A DNA stretch of 64,000 nt from Siphonobacter sp. SORGH_AS_0500 (GCF_002838835.1 NZ_NHPP01000008.1:186001-250000), one strand, 5' to 3'. Positions 9,601 to 18,323 are shown, counted from the first letter of the stretch. Notes: generated by a model not told the origin, from the letters alone. A program made the numbers and translations.

Positions 9601-12600
9601 ACCCGAGCCATTACTTCAGATAATGACTTTGATAACTCAAACATAGAATTGCTGGAGTTTTGGGTGATGGACCCCTTCCAGACAGGAGCGAAAGCCGTTG
9701 TAAAAGACGGGGTGGTTAATCAGAATAATACTACGGGAGGTAAGTTACTGCTTCACCTCGGAGACATTTCGGAAGATGTCGTTCCTGATGGACGTTTCAA
9801 CTTTGAAAATGGTTTGCCCGTGGGAGAAGTGCGTAGTCAGCCCGTGAACGGCCAGCCCGCTAACGTAGACTCAACGGCCTGGGGCCGGGTTACGAAGCAG
9901 CAATTTGTTATCAATGCATTCGATAATGAGAATATTGCCGCTCAGGATATAGGTCTGGATGGTTTGAACAATAATGCCGAGCAAACGTTCTTCGGGAATT
10001 ACCTCAATCAGGTACGGACGCGGGTAACGGGTCCGGCTCTCAATCAGATTCTCTCGGATCCATCCAACGATGACTTCCGCTATTACCTCAGTACGGAAGC
10101 CGATCAGAATAACTGGTCGCTGGTACAGCGGTATAAGCGAATCATGGGGATGGAAAATAACTCACCCGCGAATACTGCATCAGGCTCACAAATTACGCCG
10201 TCTTCTTCCAGCCTTCCCGATTCAGAAGACCTGAACGTAGATAATACGGTGAACGAAACCGAGAGTTATTACGAATACGAAATTCCCCTGAAGCCCGGCG
10301 AGCTGAAGGTAGGAAGTAATAACATTGTGGACGAGGTAGTCGTAAATCAGCAGGATGGGACTACAACGAAATGGTATTTATTCCGGGTAGAGGTTCGTAA
10401 GCCTACGCGTTCGGTGGGGGGCATTAATGGGTTCAAATCCGTGCGTTTCATGCGAATGGTAATGACTGATTTCGAGCAACCCGTTGTGTTGCGGTTTGCT
10501 CAATTCCAGTTAACGGGTTTTCAGTATCGGAAATATGATTACGATTTGAATGCCAAAGGTCTGGATGAAATACCCGAGCCTTACGATGCTGATTTTCGGG
10601 TGTCTACGGTAAGTATTGAAGAAAATGGACCGGGAACGAAGGATGCGGGTCGTATTCCTTACGTAGTTCCTCCGGGGTACGAACGGGATCGCGACATCAT
10701 GACGCTCAATAATGCCGAACTCAATGAACAGGGGTTAAGCCTTTGCGTTACTGATTTGCGGGATGGCGATTCGCGGGCGGCTTACAAACTGGTGAACTAT
10801 AACCTGAATCAGTACCGCCGTCTGACTATGTCGGTGCACATGGAAAACGCCATGAATGAGAGTTCAAAAACCTCAACATTCATTCGGCTGGGAACGGATT
10901 TCAAGGATAACTATTACGAAATTGAAGTGCGGGATTTGAAAGCAACCGATCCCGGTTCGATTAACGTAGGAGCTCCTGATCCCACGCTGGTTTGGCCCCT
11001 GGATAATAAGTTTGACTTCCCGATTGATGAATTAAGGCGGGTGAAATCCGAACGAAATCGACTGGGAGCGGCCAATGCTACACCATTCACGCTGGTTTCG
11101 GAGGATGGAAAGTATAACATTACCGTGGTCGGAACGCCGGATATTTCGGCGGTGCAAGTGTTAATGCTAGGGGTTCGAAATCCTACCTCTGCGGATGGGC
11201 AGGCGAAGTCATTCTGCGTTTGGGTGAACGAATTTCACGCCACGGATTTTGACCAGAAATCGGGTTATGCTGCCATTGGCCGGGCCGATATCAAGCTCGC
11301 CGATTTTGCGACAGTTACCCTGACCGGGGCCGTGAAAACCTACGGATTTGGAGGCGTTGAAACCCGAATTTCCGAGCGATCTCAAAGTAACTCGCTGGCC
11401 CTGGGCATGGCTTCAAACGTCAATCTGGACAAATTCTTCCCGCAAAAATGGGGCCTACAGATTCCGTTTTATTTTAGCGTAGATCGCCAGAATATCCGGC
11501 CGCATTTCAACCCACTGGACCCAGACATGCCGCTGGAATTATCCTTAAGCACCATGAGTGCCAGCCAGCGGGAAGCGTACCGGAAAATGGTAGAAGAGAA
11601 CTATTCCCGCAAGGCAATTAACTTTTCGAACGTGCGTAAAATTCGAATGAACCCCAGCAACCGGGCTCATTTCTACGACATTGAAAACTTCTCGTTTACC
11701 TACGCCTATTCAGACGCGATTCGCTCCAATATCACCATGGCCGAATACCGCCAGTTATCGCGGCGGGGCGGCATTACCTACGCCTTCACAACGGTGCCCA
11801 GACCCTGGGAGCCTTTCAAGAAATGGAAGAATGATCGGCATATCTTTCAATTGATTAAAGATTTCAATTTTACACCCGTTCCAACCAGCATTACCCTGCG
11901 GGCGGATATGGATCGGAGTTTAATTCGGACGCAGTATCGCAGTGCGGTGGCGGGTTCAACGGCAGGTAACCCCAGGTTAACCACTGATGGAGTTACGCCT
12001 TTGTTTGAAAAATACTGGTTATTCAATCGTCTGTATGGATTGACCTGGAATTTATCGAAAAACTGGAACGCTCGGTATAATGCGACGGCTCAGGCCATTA
12101 TTGATGAACCTTACGGTGACATTAATACCCAGGAAAAGCGGGATTCGGTTATGAATAGTTTGCGGAACCTGGGACGGATGAAAAACTTTGAACAGCGTAT
12201 TGATAATACCTGGCAGGTTCCTTTAAATAAAACGCCCCTAACCGACTGGATGACGGCTCAGTTGCAGTATAACGTAGCCTATAAATTTCAGGCGAACAGT
12301 TACGGCATTGTTGATTCGACGGGAACTCCTTTCGGTAACACCATCCAGAACCGGAAGGAACGCGTATTGACGGGACGCATCGATTTTGTGGCTCTGTATA
12401 ACCGCGTAAAAGCCTTACGCTGGGTGAACTCACCCAGGGCTCCGCGTCGGGACATTGCCCGAAGCCCCGGTGATTTTGACGAAGTAGAACAGGATAATAA
12501 CCGTTTCCTGAAAAGTGTGTCGCGGTTATTACTGACGGTTCGCGGGATTCGATACACGTATGCTATTGATGAATCGACAATTCTGCCCGGCTTTATGTCA

Positions 12601-13851
12601 ACGCCTCACTTGCTGGGGGATCGTAGCGGCGTGCCGGGTATGCCCTTCATTCTGGGAAGTCAGGATGCGAGTATTCGATACCGGGGAGCAGCGGAAGGCT
12701 GGATTTCGAAGAGTACAGTCCAGAATCAGCCTTTTGTACAGACGGTAACCAAGCGTTTTGAAGCCACCACAGACCTGGAACCTTGGAAGGATTTCAAGGT
12801 GTTCATGGATTTACGGTATAACCGCTCGGATAACTATCAGGAGTTTTTCCGTCCAGCCACGGTAAATGGAGCTTTTCAAAGTCAGTCGCCCGTGCGTTCG
12901 GGTAGTTATTCGATGAGTTACCTCTCGTTCCTGACGGCCTTTGAACGAACCAGCCGCGAAAGCTTTTCAGCGAACTTTGAACGCTTTAAGGATTACCGAA
13001 ATTTATTACTGGACCGTCTGAAGCAGGCAAACCCTGCGGGCGATTCCTATAACCTGAATTCACAAGATGTATTGATTCCAGCCTTCTTTGCGGCTTACTC
13101 GGGTAAGAGTCCGGAAAAGGTAAAATTTTCACCTTTCTATAAAATTCCTCTGCCTAACTGGCGGGTGAATTACAACGGTCTGACGAATGTGCCCTGGGTG
13201 AAAAGACGCTTCTCACAGGTACAGATTACGCACTCGTATTCAAGTACCTACAACGTGGGTAGTTTCGTTTCATCGCTGGAATACGATGCCGCTTTCGTAG
13301 CCTTGAACGCTCCTATGTATCCGTTTGCTGACCGGGTTAATGCCGAAGGTCAGTTCGTTCCGGTGTACGTGATGAGTGTGATTTCTTTCGTAGAACGTTT
13401 CGCTCCGTTCCTCGGCGTACAGTTCCGAACAAAAGATGGTATTTCGGGTGGGTTGGAATATAACCAGGATCGGAACGTTGGTCTGAACCTTTCGAACGTC
13501 TCGGTGAATGAAGTAAGTAACAAAGACCTGACGGGTCGGGTTGGTTTCACGAAGCAAAATGTGCGGTTCAACCTCGGAGGACGTCAGATCAAACTGAAAA
13601 ATGACCTGACTTTCGATTGCCGATTAACCTTCCGGGATCAGCGGGTAGTCATTCGAAAACTGGAAGGCGAAACAACGCCAACGGCGGGTAACGTATTCTT
13701 CCAGTTTAACCCCAGCGTTACTTACAATGCCAGCCGTCAGCTAAATGTGCGGGTGTATCTGGATCGTACAGTAAATGATCCGTTGGTATCCAATTCCTTC
13801 CGGCGAGCTTTAACGCAGGGTGGAGTTCAGCTACGACTGAGTTTGAATTAA
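6601..13851 (+). CDS. sprA: SprA (Sov), giant outer-membrane translocon of the type IX secretion system
   Basis: SprA forms the roughly 36-strand outer-membrane pore through which T9SS cargo leaves the periplasm; it is required for gliding or secretion in many Bacteroidota. The 2416-residue protein has an N-terminal signal/membrane segment (about residues 22-42, FIRAFFLIGTTFMVAKGQ) and family landmarks such as PDRLGSRFSYRLPQSPLVPHDPKTL, GNFIFNEQIAINFAGKIGDKLNLNTNFDTKA read in segments, RSYLDDFEGSRTIYDF and the C-terminal beta-strand ending QGGVQLRLSLN. Its position next to ruvA is common in Bacteroidota. It is preceded by about 190 bases after the ruvA terminator and ended by a bidirectional hairpin. 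No other T9SS subunit lies in the window. Confidence 0.96.
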   Translation: MRIFQPVRKSGVYSRRRRWITVPGFIRAFFLIGTTFMVAKGQVVRPDSVQQDTLYRTKTGRRPYLKVPDRLGSRFSYRLPQSPLVPHDPKTLQTQFRYDPNGQRIIVDDHFKVGDAHLPYRTGEAISLDEYLRIQNDASYRDLIREYAARSDGKSEVSGRGLFPKIKLTDPSLDRIFGSNIIDFLPNGSVMLDFGYLHQNIDNPAIPVRQRRTGNFIFNEQIAINFAGKIGDKLNLNTNFDTKAAFNFENKLKLGFRNQEEDIIQRVEAGNTSFRTNSQLIPSVENLFGANVALRFGKLDVNIVAAQQRSKRQSMTLKNGAQNRPFSIREDLYDENRHFFLSHFFRDNYERSLQQLPMITSGVNVTRVEVYVTNRSQSTETLRNLVGLTDMGEGNPYNRTSPLVQPISGSASSPASNAINGLFQNVSQNPVVRQIDNVASELTGSSYTRGIDFDILRGARKLGEREFKFHPQLGYISLLTPVRNDEVIAVAYEYTYQGRSYKVGELTEDYQNRQQDEVIVLKLLKSSTIRNNTSIPMWDLMMKNIYSLSTQTQSNNTSSSTTYTGTTVSVQKQGFQLRVIYKDDITGVDNPALQESNIAGIPLVQVMNLDKLNQMSDRQPDGNFDYVEDVTIDSKNGRVIFPVLEPFGSTLRNRLSADNPALVEKYVQTTLYRGTQIDATQETDKNKFYISGSYQGANGAQIQLGFGVDEKTVQVSAGGVALNPGTDFVVEAGSVRILNESLMNSGKDVTISWETPDLFNNQVRTMLAGRFDYRVDRNFNIGATVMRLRESTPGNITRVALGNEPVNNFLFGLDANLKKDVPILTKALDALPFLQTKEMSTIAFSGEYAQLLPGVTPRSRNRSYLDDFEGSRTIYDFTRQPIKWRLGATPDGFPKGNAANPLEYAYRRAMISVYNIDQTVYGTGGLGNNSVPGNLDVSNVYERQFMPQDIFKGKATLNYNLPLNTLDIAYFPSERGMYNYNPDLTSEGLLRNPKQNFGAITRAITSDNDFDNSNIELLEFWVMDPFQTGAKAVVKDGVVNQNNTTGGKLLLHLGDISEDVVPDGRFNFENGLPVGEVRSQPVNGQPANVDSTAWGRVTKQQFVINAFDNENIAAQDIGLDGLNNNAEQTFFGNYLNQVRTRVTGPALNQILSDPSNDDFRYYLSTEADQNNWSLVQRYKRIMGMENNSPANTASGSQITPSSSSLPDSEDLNVDNTVNETESYYEYEIPLKPGELKVGSNNIVDEVVVNQQDGTTTKWYLFRVEVRKPTRSVGGINGFKSVRFMRMVMTDFEQPVVLRFAQFQLTGFQYRKYDYDLNAKGLDEIPEPYDADFRVSTVSIEENGPGTKDAGRIPYVVPPGYERDRDIMTLNNAELNEQGLSLCVTDLRDGDSRAAYKLVNYNLNQYRRLTMSVHMENAMNESSKTSTFIRLGTDFKDNYYEIEVRDLKATDPGSINVGAPDPTLVWPLDNKFDFPIDELRRVKSERNRLGAANATPFTLVSEDGKYNITVVGTPDISAVQVLMLGVRNPTSADGQAKSFCVWVNEFHATDFDQKSGYAAIGRADIKLADFATVTLTGAVKTYGFGGVETRISERSQSNSLALGMASNVNLDKFFPQKWGLQIPFYFSVDRQNIRPHFNPLDPDMPLELSLSTMSASQREAYRKMVEENYSRKAINFSNVRKIRMNPSNRAHFYDIENFSFTYAYSDAIRSNITMAEYRQLSRRGGITYAFTTVPRPWEPFKKWKNDRHIFQLIKDFNFTPVPTSITLRADMDRSLIRTQYRSAVAGSTAGNPRLTTDGVTPLFEKYWLFNRLYGLTWNLSKNWNARYNATAQAIIDEPYGDINTQEKRDSVMNSLRNLGRMKNFEQRIDNTWQVPLNKTPLTDWMTAQLQYNVAYKFQANSYGIVDSTGTPFGNTIQNRKERVLTGRIDFVALYNRVKALRWVNSPRAPRRDIARSPGDFDEVEQDNNRFLKSVSRLLLTVRGIRYTYAIDESTILPGFMSTPHLLGDRSGVPGMPFILGSQDASIRYRGAAEGWISKSTVQNQPFVQTVTKRFEATTDLEPWKDFKVFMDLRYNRSDNYQEFFRPATVNGAFQSQSPVRSGSYSMSYLSFLTAFERTSRESFSANFERFKDYRNLLLDRLKQANPAGDSYNLNSQDVLIPAFFAAYSGKSPEKVKFSPFYKIPLPNWRVNYNGLTNVPWVKRRFSQVQITHSYSSTYNVGSFVSSLEYDAAFVALNAPMYPFADRVNAEGQFVPVYVMSVISFVERFAPFLGVQFRTKDGISGGLEYNQDRNVGLNLSNVSVNEVSNKDLTGRVGFTKQNVRFNLGGRQIKLKNDLTFDCRLTFRDQRVVIRKLEGETTPTAGNVFFQFNPSVTYNASRQLNVRVYLDRTVNDPLVSNSFRRALTQGGVQLRLSLN

Positions 13852-13901
13852 TAGAAAAAGCTGACCTTGTGCTGCCAGCATGATTCGGTCAGCTTTTCTA
13901 T
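13851..13901. terminator. Bidirectional terminator between sprA and the peptidase-inhibitor operon
   Basis: Long stem ATAGAAAAAGCTGACC / GGTCAGCTTTTCTAT with one bulged A, loop of about 20 bases. It carries T-rich arms on both strands and lies between convergent genes, so it probably ends both transcripts. Confidence 0.82.
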
Positions 13902-13931
13902 CCTGGTATGATTCAAACAAAAAGGAAATCA

Positions 13932-14216
13932 TTAATCCTGTATCAACACTTCCAGTTCATACGCATCTATTGACTGGGTTTCCCAGGGCCTTTTTAGTTG
14001 GAAAAAGATACGGGCACGCCCGGATTTTAAAGCTTTTATGGTGAAGACCTCGCTGGCATTTTCTCCCATACGACCGTTAGATACGGACTGAAAACTTTTA
14101 CTGATCAGGATACAGGTGTCTCCCGTGAGTTTGGCTTCCCACTCATAACCAGAGGTACTTTTTCCGGGAAACGCCTGACTATAGGTTTCTTCCGTTTTGA
14201 GTTCAATGCGTTTCAT
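13932..14216 (-). CDS. Chagasin-like (MEROPS I42) cysteine peptidase inhibitor
   Basis: Chagasin-fold proteins block papain-family peptidases by inserting three loops into the active site. The 94-residue protein shows all three: STSGYEW (residues about 21-27, equivalent of NPTTGY), a central loop around SNGRMGENASEVFTIKA (about 47-63), and KRPWETQ (about 74-80, the RPW loop). No signal peptide is seen, so it should act in the cytoplasm with its neighbour. It is the last gene of a minus-strand run directly downstream of a papain-fold peptidase (87-base gap with a 13-bp hairpin). The pairing strongly suggests the adjacent peptidase is the target. Family call from motifs; inhibition of this neighbour is inferred. 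Confidence 0.85.
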   Translation of the reverse strand: MKRIELKTEETYSQAFPGKSTSGYEWEAKLTGDTCILISKSFQSVSNGRMGENASEVFTIKALKSGRARIFFQLKRPWETQSIDAYELEVLIQD

Positions 14217-14235
14217 AGTTTCGGTACAGAAAAGA

Positions 14236-14270
14236 AATCGTTGACAGCGACTGTAATGCTGTCAACGATT
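14236..14270 (-). promoter_or_regulatory. 13-bp perfect hairpin between peptidase and inhibitor genes
   Basis: AATCGTTGACAGC and GCTGTCAACGATT pair perfectly around a nine-base loop in the 87-base gap between the peptidase stop and the inhibitor start. On the minus strand it is followed by TCTTTTCT, a weak T tract. It could be a leaky terminator or an RNA-stabilising structure that sets the peptidase to inhibitor ratio. Confidence 0.55.
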
Positions 14271-14303
14271 GTGGCCCTGAAATGGGTCAATATAAATTAC
14301 AGA

Positions 14304-15080
14304 TTATTCCACGGTACGAATAGTCCAGAAATCCTGGCAAAACTGGCTACTGGTGATGTAGGCATAAGGCATCCAGAAATTTCCGGCTAGTCCCCAGTTT
14401 TCACCCCACGAATTTCGTACTAATACGGCTTGTTTCGCATCGTCATATCCAATTGCCAATACAGCATGGCCACCTCGTACGTGTTCGGTAGCTAGGTTCG
14501 GAAGGGGCATTATTCCCGTCTCACGAACCGCTTGCGACATAAAACTGTCGTATACAGTGAAACCAAAAGAAAAAGGGAAGCCTTCACTTAAACAACCTTT
14601 AATGGAATTGAGGTTGTTCGGCACTCTCCAATACGAAAGGACCTGATTCTTCAACGCTTTCTTGTAGCAGGTTTGTGGGGGCTTTTTCGTGAATTTGGAG
14701 CCCGGTGCCGAAGAGTCATCATAGGTCCAGTCGGCTTCGGGGCATACGCCGTCTTTGTTGAGCGATTTAACGCCATCCCGCAGAAAAGCCCCACTATCTG
14801 ATAGAACCGTATTTATCATCACTCGCTCATTGTAATATAAAAAGAGCCGAGAAGGGCGAAACGTGGGTTTTTGCTGCTTGGTCTTCGCAAATTCGAAGGC
14901 CGCACCCAGAGCATTAGCCGTGCAACTGCCCAGACCACCCTGATTATAAACGGGAGGGCATCCCGGACTTAAATCCACGCTGGCCGGTAATGCCTGCATA
15001 ACTTTTAGCGGAGCGGCATAAATGTAGTCCCGGGCGTCGGGAAGGTCTGGCAACCAGCCAAATTTGAATTCCTGTTCCAT
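14304..15080 (-). CDS. Papain-fold (C1) cysteine peptidase
   Basis: A 258-residue C1-family peptidase without signal peptide or obvious propeptide. Catalytic and oxyanion residues are all in place: Gln47 and Cys53 in NQGGLGSCTANA, His205 in RGGHAVLAIGYD, and Asn223 in VRNSWGENWG. The N-terminus (GWLPDLPDARDYIY) is the typical start of bacterial cytoplasmic C1 enzymes. It sits in the middle of a minus-strand operon: DUF2589 protein, two uncharacterised proteins, this peptidase, then a chagasin-like inhibitor. The lack of a zymogen region plus the adjacent inhibitor suggests control by the inhibitor, not by processing. Substrate unknown. Confidence 0.9.
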   Translation of the reverse strand: MEQEFKFGWLPDLPDARDYIYAAPLKVMQALPASVDLSPGCPPVYNQGGLGSCTANALGAAFEFAKTKQQKPTFRPSRLFLYYNERVMINTVLSDSGAFLRDGVKSLNKDGVCPEADWTYDDSSAPGSKFTKKPPQTCYKKALKNQVLSYWRVPNNLNSIKGCLSEGFPFSFGFTVYDSFMSQAVRETGIMPLPNLATEHVRGGHAVLAIGYDDAKQAVLVRNSWGENWGLAGNFWMPYAYITSSQFCQDFWTIRTVE

Positions 15081-15120
15081 GATTTGTGAGCGTTAGCTGA
15101 AGGGTTTATAAGAACGCGTA

Positions 15121-15702
15121 CTATGAATTTTTCAGAGCATTAATGGCATCGGCCATCAGAATCCAGCCGTCGTATCGACTGACCATTAACAAAACTCTTC
15201 GCTGGCCTAATAGAAGATTACTATCGGTAGAAAGCTGTTTCCAAAGACGTTCGATGTCCTGTTCGTTTTGAATGGATTGGATTAGTTCTGTGGAAATCAT
15301 TCCGTTTTGCAGTCCGGCAATGATAATTTGCGTCACTAGCACCTGAGCTTCCTGAAGCCGCTCGACGTTCTGATTGAATTGGTGTTGAATCTTTGCATAT
15401 AGAGCCTGAAGTATACGAAAATAGGCTGTGCTCTGCATGTCACGTTTGCCAGTGATGAGCTTTTCAAACGTGAAGGGATTTACACCTCGCTGAACGGTCA
15501 CGAACTCCATTTTCAGATGCTGAATCCAGACTTTAAGGTCATCTTTTTTCTCCCTTTCGTATGAGGTTTCAAGAAGATTGAGCAGAGCAAGCAACGCTGT
15601 ATCCGTCTCAAAATCACGCTGATTATATAAGGTCATTACCCGCCCCAATTGCTCCAGTGTTTGAGTCAGTTGGGCATTTTCGTTGGTATAGAACTTTTGC
15701 AT
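15121..15702 (-). CDS. Uncharacterised helical protein of the DUF2589/C1 peptidase operon
   Basis: A 193-residue protein I do not recognise. It is rich in Leu, Gln and Glu and looks entirely helical (for example QNVERLQEAQVLVTQIIIAGLQNG), with no signal peptide or membrane segment. It starts five bases after the stop of the upstream 274-residue gene and ends 40 bases before the peptidase gene, so the three are almost certainly cotranscribed and perhaps translationally coupled. Its role is unknown; a structural or adaptor subunit would fit the context. Confidence 0.75.
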   Translation of the reverse strand: MQKFYTNENAQLTQTLEQLGRVMTLYNQRDFETDTALLALLNLLETSYEREKKDDLKVWIQHLKMEFVTVQRGVNPFTFEKLITGKRDMQSTAYFRILQALYAKIQHQFNQNVERLQEAQVLVTQIIIAGLQNGMISTELIQSIQNEQDIERLWKQLSTDSNLLLGQRRVLLMVSRYDGWILMADAINALKNS

Positions 15703-15707
15703 GTCTT

Positions 15708-16532
15708 CTATTCAAATTCAACGATGTTCTTTTCGCGGTTGGTTGCTTCATCGATGATGGTTTTTACGAAAATGCCTTCTTCCATGATTTTTGCCTTGAT
15801 CGTAAATACCGTGGAATCGCTGCTCCCGTCTTTCACTAGTTGCGTTTCGGGGTTCACCAGAAGGTTAGCCATTTTAGTTTGAGATACTTGTGTACCCGCA
15901 ACAACAGCATCCTGAATTTCTTTCAGCGTTTTCCGAAACAGCTCATTGCTTGGATTTTGCCGTTTGTATTCATCCATTAAGCTGTTTTCTTCCAGTTTTT
16001 TATAAAAGATTTCTGCCCATTTTACCTGAACAATGCTTTCGGGATCTTCGGGATCGGTGTTATTGAGAAGTAGCTCATAAAATTCATCGATGATCGGATC
16101 AATGCTGTCGGCCCGAAGCGGCTGATCCGAAAACTCTCCCCGACCTCTGATTGGCTTAATAATGATCGGACGAATGAAAATAGGCTTTTTCATTTCCGGG
16201 TCATTGATAAGTTTGATGTCCCGTATGAATCCTCTTTTTTGTATCAGGATGATTCGAATGCAATTGGAAATCTTAGTCAGCAACAGATTTCGAAATTCTT
16301 CTTTCTTCAGAACAAACTCCAAAATAGCCACAAATTTCGCCCCTGAGATTAATACGGGAATGGTCAGATCCATTTCGGGAATCTTAAACCGAGGTACGGA
16401 AAAGAACTTTAAGATATCATCCTTAGCATATTGCAGAGCAAGTTCTTTAGCTACGCGGTCGGCTTGGTCGCGGGCACGGGTAATCTCCGAAAAGATAAAC
16501 CCAACGTATTCAGAAAGGGTGATGTTCGACAT
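15708..16532 (-). CDS. Uncharacterised protein with N-terminal AR-AD helical motif, DUF2589 operon
   Basis: A protein of 274 residues from the ATG at 16532 (MSNITLSEYVGFIFSEI); an upstream ATG at 16571 would add 13 unlikely residues. The N-terminus SEITRARDQADRVAKELALQY followed by FFSVPRFKIPEMDLTIPVLI is, from memory, a recurring pattern in uncharacterised proteins encoded beside DUF2589 genes; I cannot name a family. The middle contains a beta-rich stretch (KPIFIRPIIIKPI) and the C-terminus a charged helix. No signal peptide. It lies second in the operon, 122 bases after the DUF2589 gene and five bases before the next. Confidence 0.75.
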   Translation of the reverse strand: MSNITLSEYVGFIFSEITRARDQADRVAKELALQYAKDDILKFFSVPRFKIPEMDLTIPVLISGAKFVAILEFVLKKEEFRNLLLTKISNCIRIILIQKRGFIRDIKLINDPEMKKPIFIRPIIIKPIRGRGEFSDQPLRADSIDPIIDEFYELLLNNTDPEDPESIVQVKWAEIFYKKLEENSLMDEYKRQNPSNELFRKTLKEIQDAVVAGTQVSQTKMANLLVNPETQLVKDGSSDSTVFTIKAKIMEEGIFVKTIIDEATNREKNIVEFE

Positions 16533-16654
16533 GGGGTCACATGTTAGCCGTGTGTTCAGGAAAAAGAGCATTGGTCAGCATACTTCCCGAAAGCCTCAAC
16601 ACTGAGGCCGATAGGCTTTCAGGAAGTGGTCTGGATAGGTATCAAAGCTGTTTT

Positions 16655-17352
16655 CTAGGCGGCCAGCATGCCAAGGATTTTCTCCAGTCCGGCAGGCATT
16701 TCATCCTGCACGGCTTTCACGTTGATGTTGAGGGCGTATTCTTTTTTAACCTCCACTCCCGTGGTCGATTTTCGCTGATATGACGCCGAAACTTTGAAGC
16801 TGACAGGCCCCCAACCGCCTTTTGCTTCTACTCCAACCTTAATTGAGTCAGAAATACTGGAAGTTTCTACGGAGTTAAGTTTTACATTGAAGTCAATAAT
16901 GGCGTGCTCAATCCGTAAACTCGGAATAGGAGCATAGCTAACAGAGGTACCTTAAGGTGTATTTCCTTGTCATTTGGGGTGCCGTCACTGTTAACATCCT
17001 TTCGAGTGTGCGTGAAATCTACCATGACCAGCTCTTTTTTGCCCTGATCCGTTTCAGTGAATCCAACTGAATTGATAAAATTGACAGTTGCCAGAGCAGA
17101 AGCTACCTGAGCGTCCACAACCGCCTGAAGTGGGCCACCAATCATTTTCCTGAAGTCGATGTTATTGAGCTCGGAGGTGAGATTGGTCGAAGGAGCTGCC
17201 AGCGGAACCTCTTCCCGGGCGGTAATGCTGTCCAGGGTTTGGTTCGCCAGTTCGAGCCCTTTCTGTAAAGTTTCTTCCTCGGAAAGCTGGACAGAAGGCG
17301 TGTCCTCTTTCGCAGGTTTGGGCTTGTTTGGTTTTGATTCTTCCTCTGCCAT
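16655..17352 (-). pseudogene. DUF2589 family gene with an apparent one-base frameshift
   Basis: From ATG 17352 the protein reads MAEEESKPNKPKPAKED, a charged linker, then the DUF2589 core FRKMIGGPLQAVVDAQVASALAT and FINSVGF (about residues 75-105). The frame is lost after KVPLLAML near 16922-16932. The family continuation PIPSLRIEHAIIDFNVKLNSVETS, ending AVQDEMPAGLEKILGMLAA, is in the next frame and stops at 16655. One additional C in a CC pair would repair the gene to about 232 residues. As read, the first frame stops at 16882. It is the promoter-proximal gene of the peptidase/inhibitor operon. Either a sequencing error or a recent inactivation; the intact downstream genes favour an error. 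Confidence 0.8.
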
Positions 17353-17732
17353 TTTTGTATAGGTTTGAATGGGTGAACGGTTCAGTGATCTGCTTATAAA
17401 AGCGAGATAACTGAACAAAACTGGCAGGAATTTCAATGAGGAAAAATCCCATAATTGAGGGACAATTATAGGGCTACTTACAATTACTAAGTAAAGTTCT
17501 TGAGGAGCGAAGGGAAATTGACTAGTGGGTTTAATTTACTTATTATGAGAGCATTAATTGGTTAATGCTACTTCTGTTTTTTGAAAAATTCAATACAACA
17601 GAGGTTGGGATTCAGCGGTAGGTCAGGTTCTAGCTGCCAGCAAGAAAAGCTGGCAGCGGTTTGCATCCGGCATTTCGCGGACAGGGTCTTGTACGCTTTT
17701 AGGACGGTTGCACGGGCATTCGTCAGAAAGAG
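17353..17732. other. Promoter region of the DUF2589 operon
   Basis: About 380 bases without a supported gene. It must hold the promoter of the minus-strand operon. A nine-bp hairpin GCTGCCAGC/GCTGGCAGC (17633-17657) without a T-run lies downstream of the HD gene stop, and ACTTA/TAAGT forms a small inverted repeat near 17480. The open frames here have no family resemblance. Confidence 0.4.
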
Positions 17733-18323
17733 TTACTTCTTTAAAATTCCTCCTTCAACGCTATCGTTAATCAACTGTTCAGCGTACTGCCAGAGGGTGT
17801 CAGATCCGCGTTGAATTACTTGTTTCTTGGCATAGACCTTGTCGTAATTCACACCGAACTCGTTCCAAGTACCTCCATTATTCGATGTATTTTGCAGAAG
17901 CGGTTCGAGTCGGTCCATGGCTCGGGCAAACTTGGCATCGTTGGTTTGCTGAGCTTCAAACTCTTCCCAGAGAGCTATGAGTTCATGAGCCTGATCTTCC
18001 GGTAATAAACCGAAGATACGTTGAGCGGCTGCACGCTCTTCTTCCGTATTATCATGGCTTTTCTGAGCATCATAAATAAAGGTATCACCCGCGTCGATTT
18101 CTACGATGTCATGAATAAGCAACATCTTAATTACCTTCAACAGATCAACCGGGAAATTGGCATGTTCTACCAAAACCATGGCCATCAAAGCGAGATGCCA
18201 ACTGTGTTCGGCGTCATTTTCGTTCCGGTCGCTATTGAATAACTTGGTCTTCCGAAGGATGTATTTCAGTTTGTCAACTTCTTTGATGAATTCAATTTGC
18301 TTGAGAAGATTCTCGATTTCCAT
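17733..18323 (-). CDS. HD-domain hydrolase (HDDC2/YfbR-like)
   Basis: A 196-residue HD-superfamily metal-dependent phosphohydrolase. The metal ligands are visible: His in DAEHSWHLALMA (about 40-43), the HD doublet in LLIHDIVEIDAGDTF (71-72) and the distal Asp in ARAMDRLEPLLQN (about 137). The spacing and the IVEIDAGDTFIYD block fit the YfbR/HDDC2 branch, whose members hydrolyse deoxynucleoside 5'-monophosphates. The exact substrate here is not established. It stands alone on the minus strand. Confidence 0.85.
   Translation of the reverse strand: MEIENLLKQIEFIKEVDKLKYILRKTKLFNSDRNENDAEHSWHLALMAMVLVEHANFPVDLLKVIKMLLIHDIVEIDAGDTFIYDAQKSHDNTEEERAAAQRIFGLLPEDQAHELIALWEEFEAQQTNDAKFARAMDRLEPLLQNTSNNGGTWNEFGVNYDKVYAKKQVIQRGSDTLWQYAEQLINDSVEGGILKK

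Noticed and set aside
12149-13571. Minus-strand open frames inside sprA
   Set aside because: They are shadows of the long sprA frame, which is supported over its whole length.
15649-18242. Plus-strand open frames over the DUF2589 and HD-domain region
   Set aside because: They are reverse-strand shadows of minus-strand genes with no protein-like sequence.
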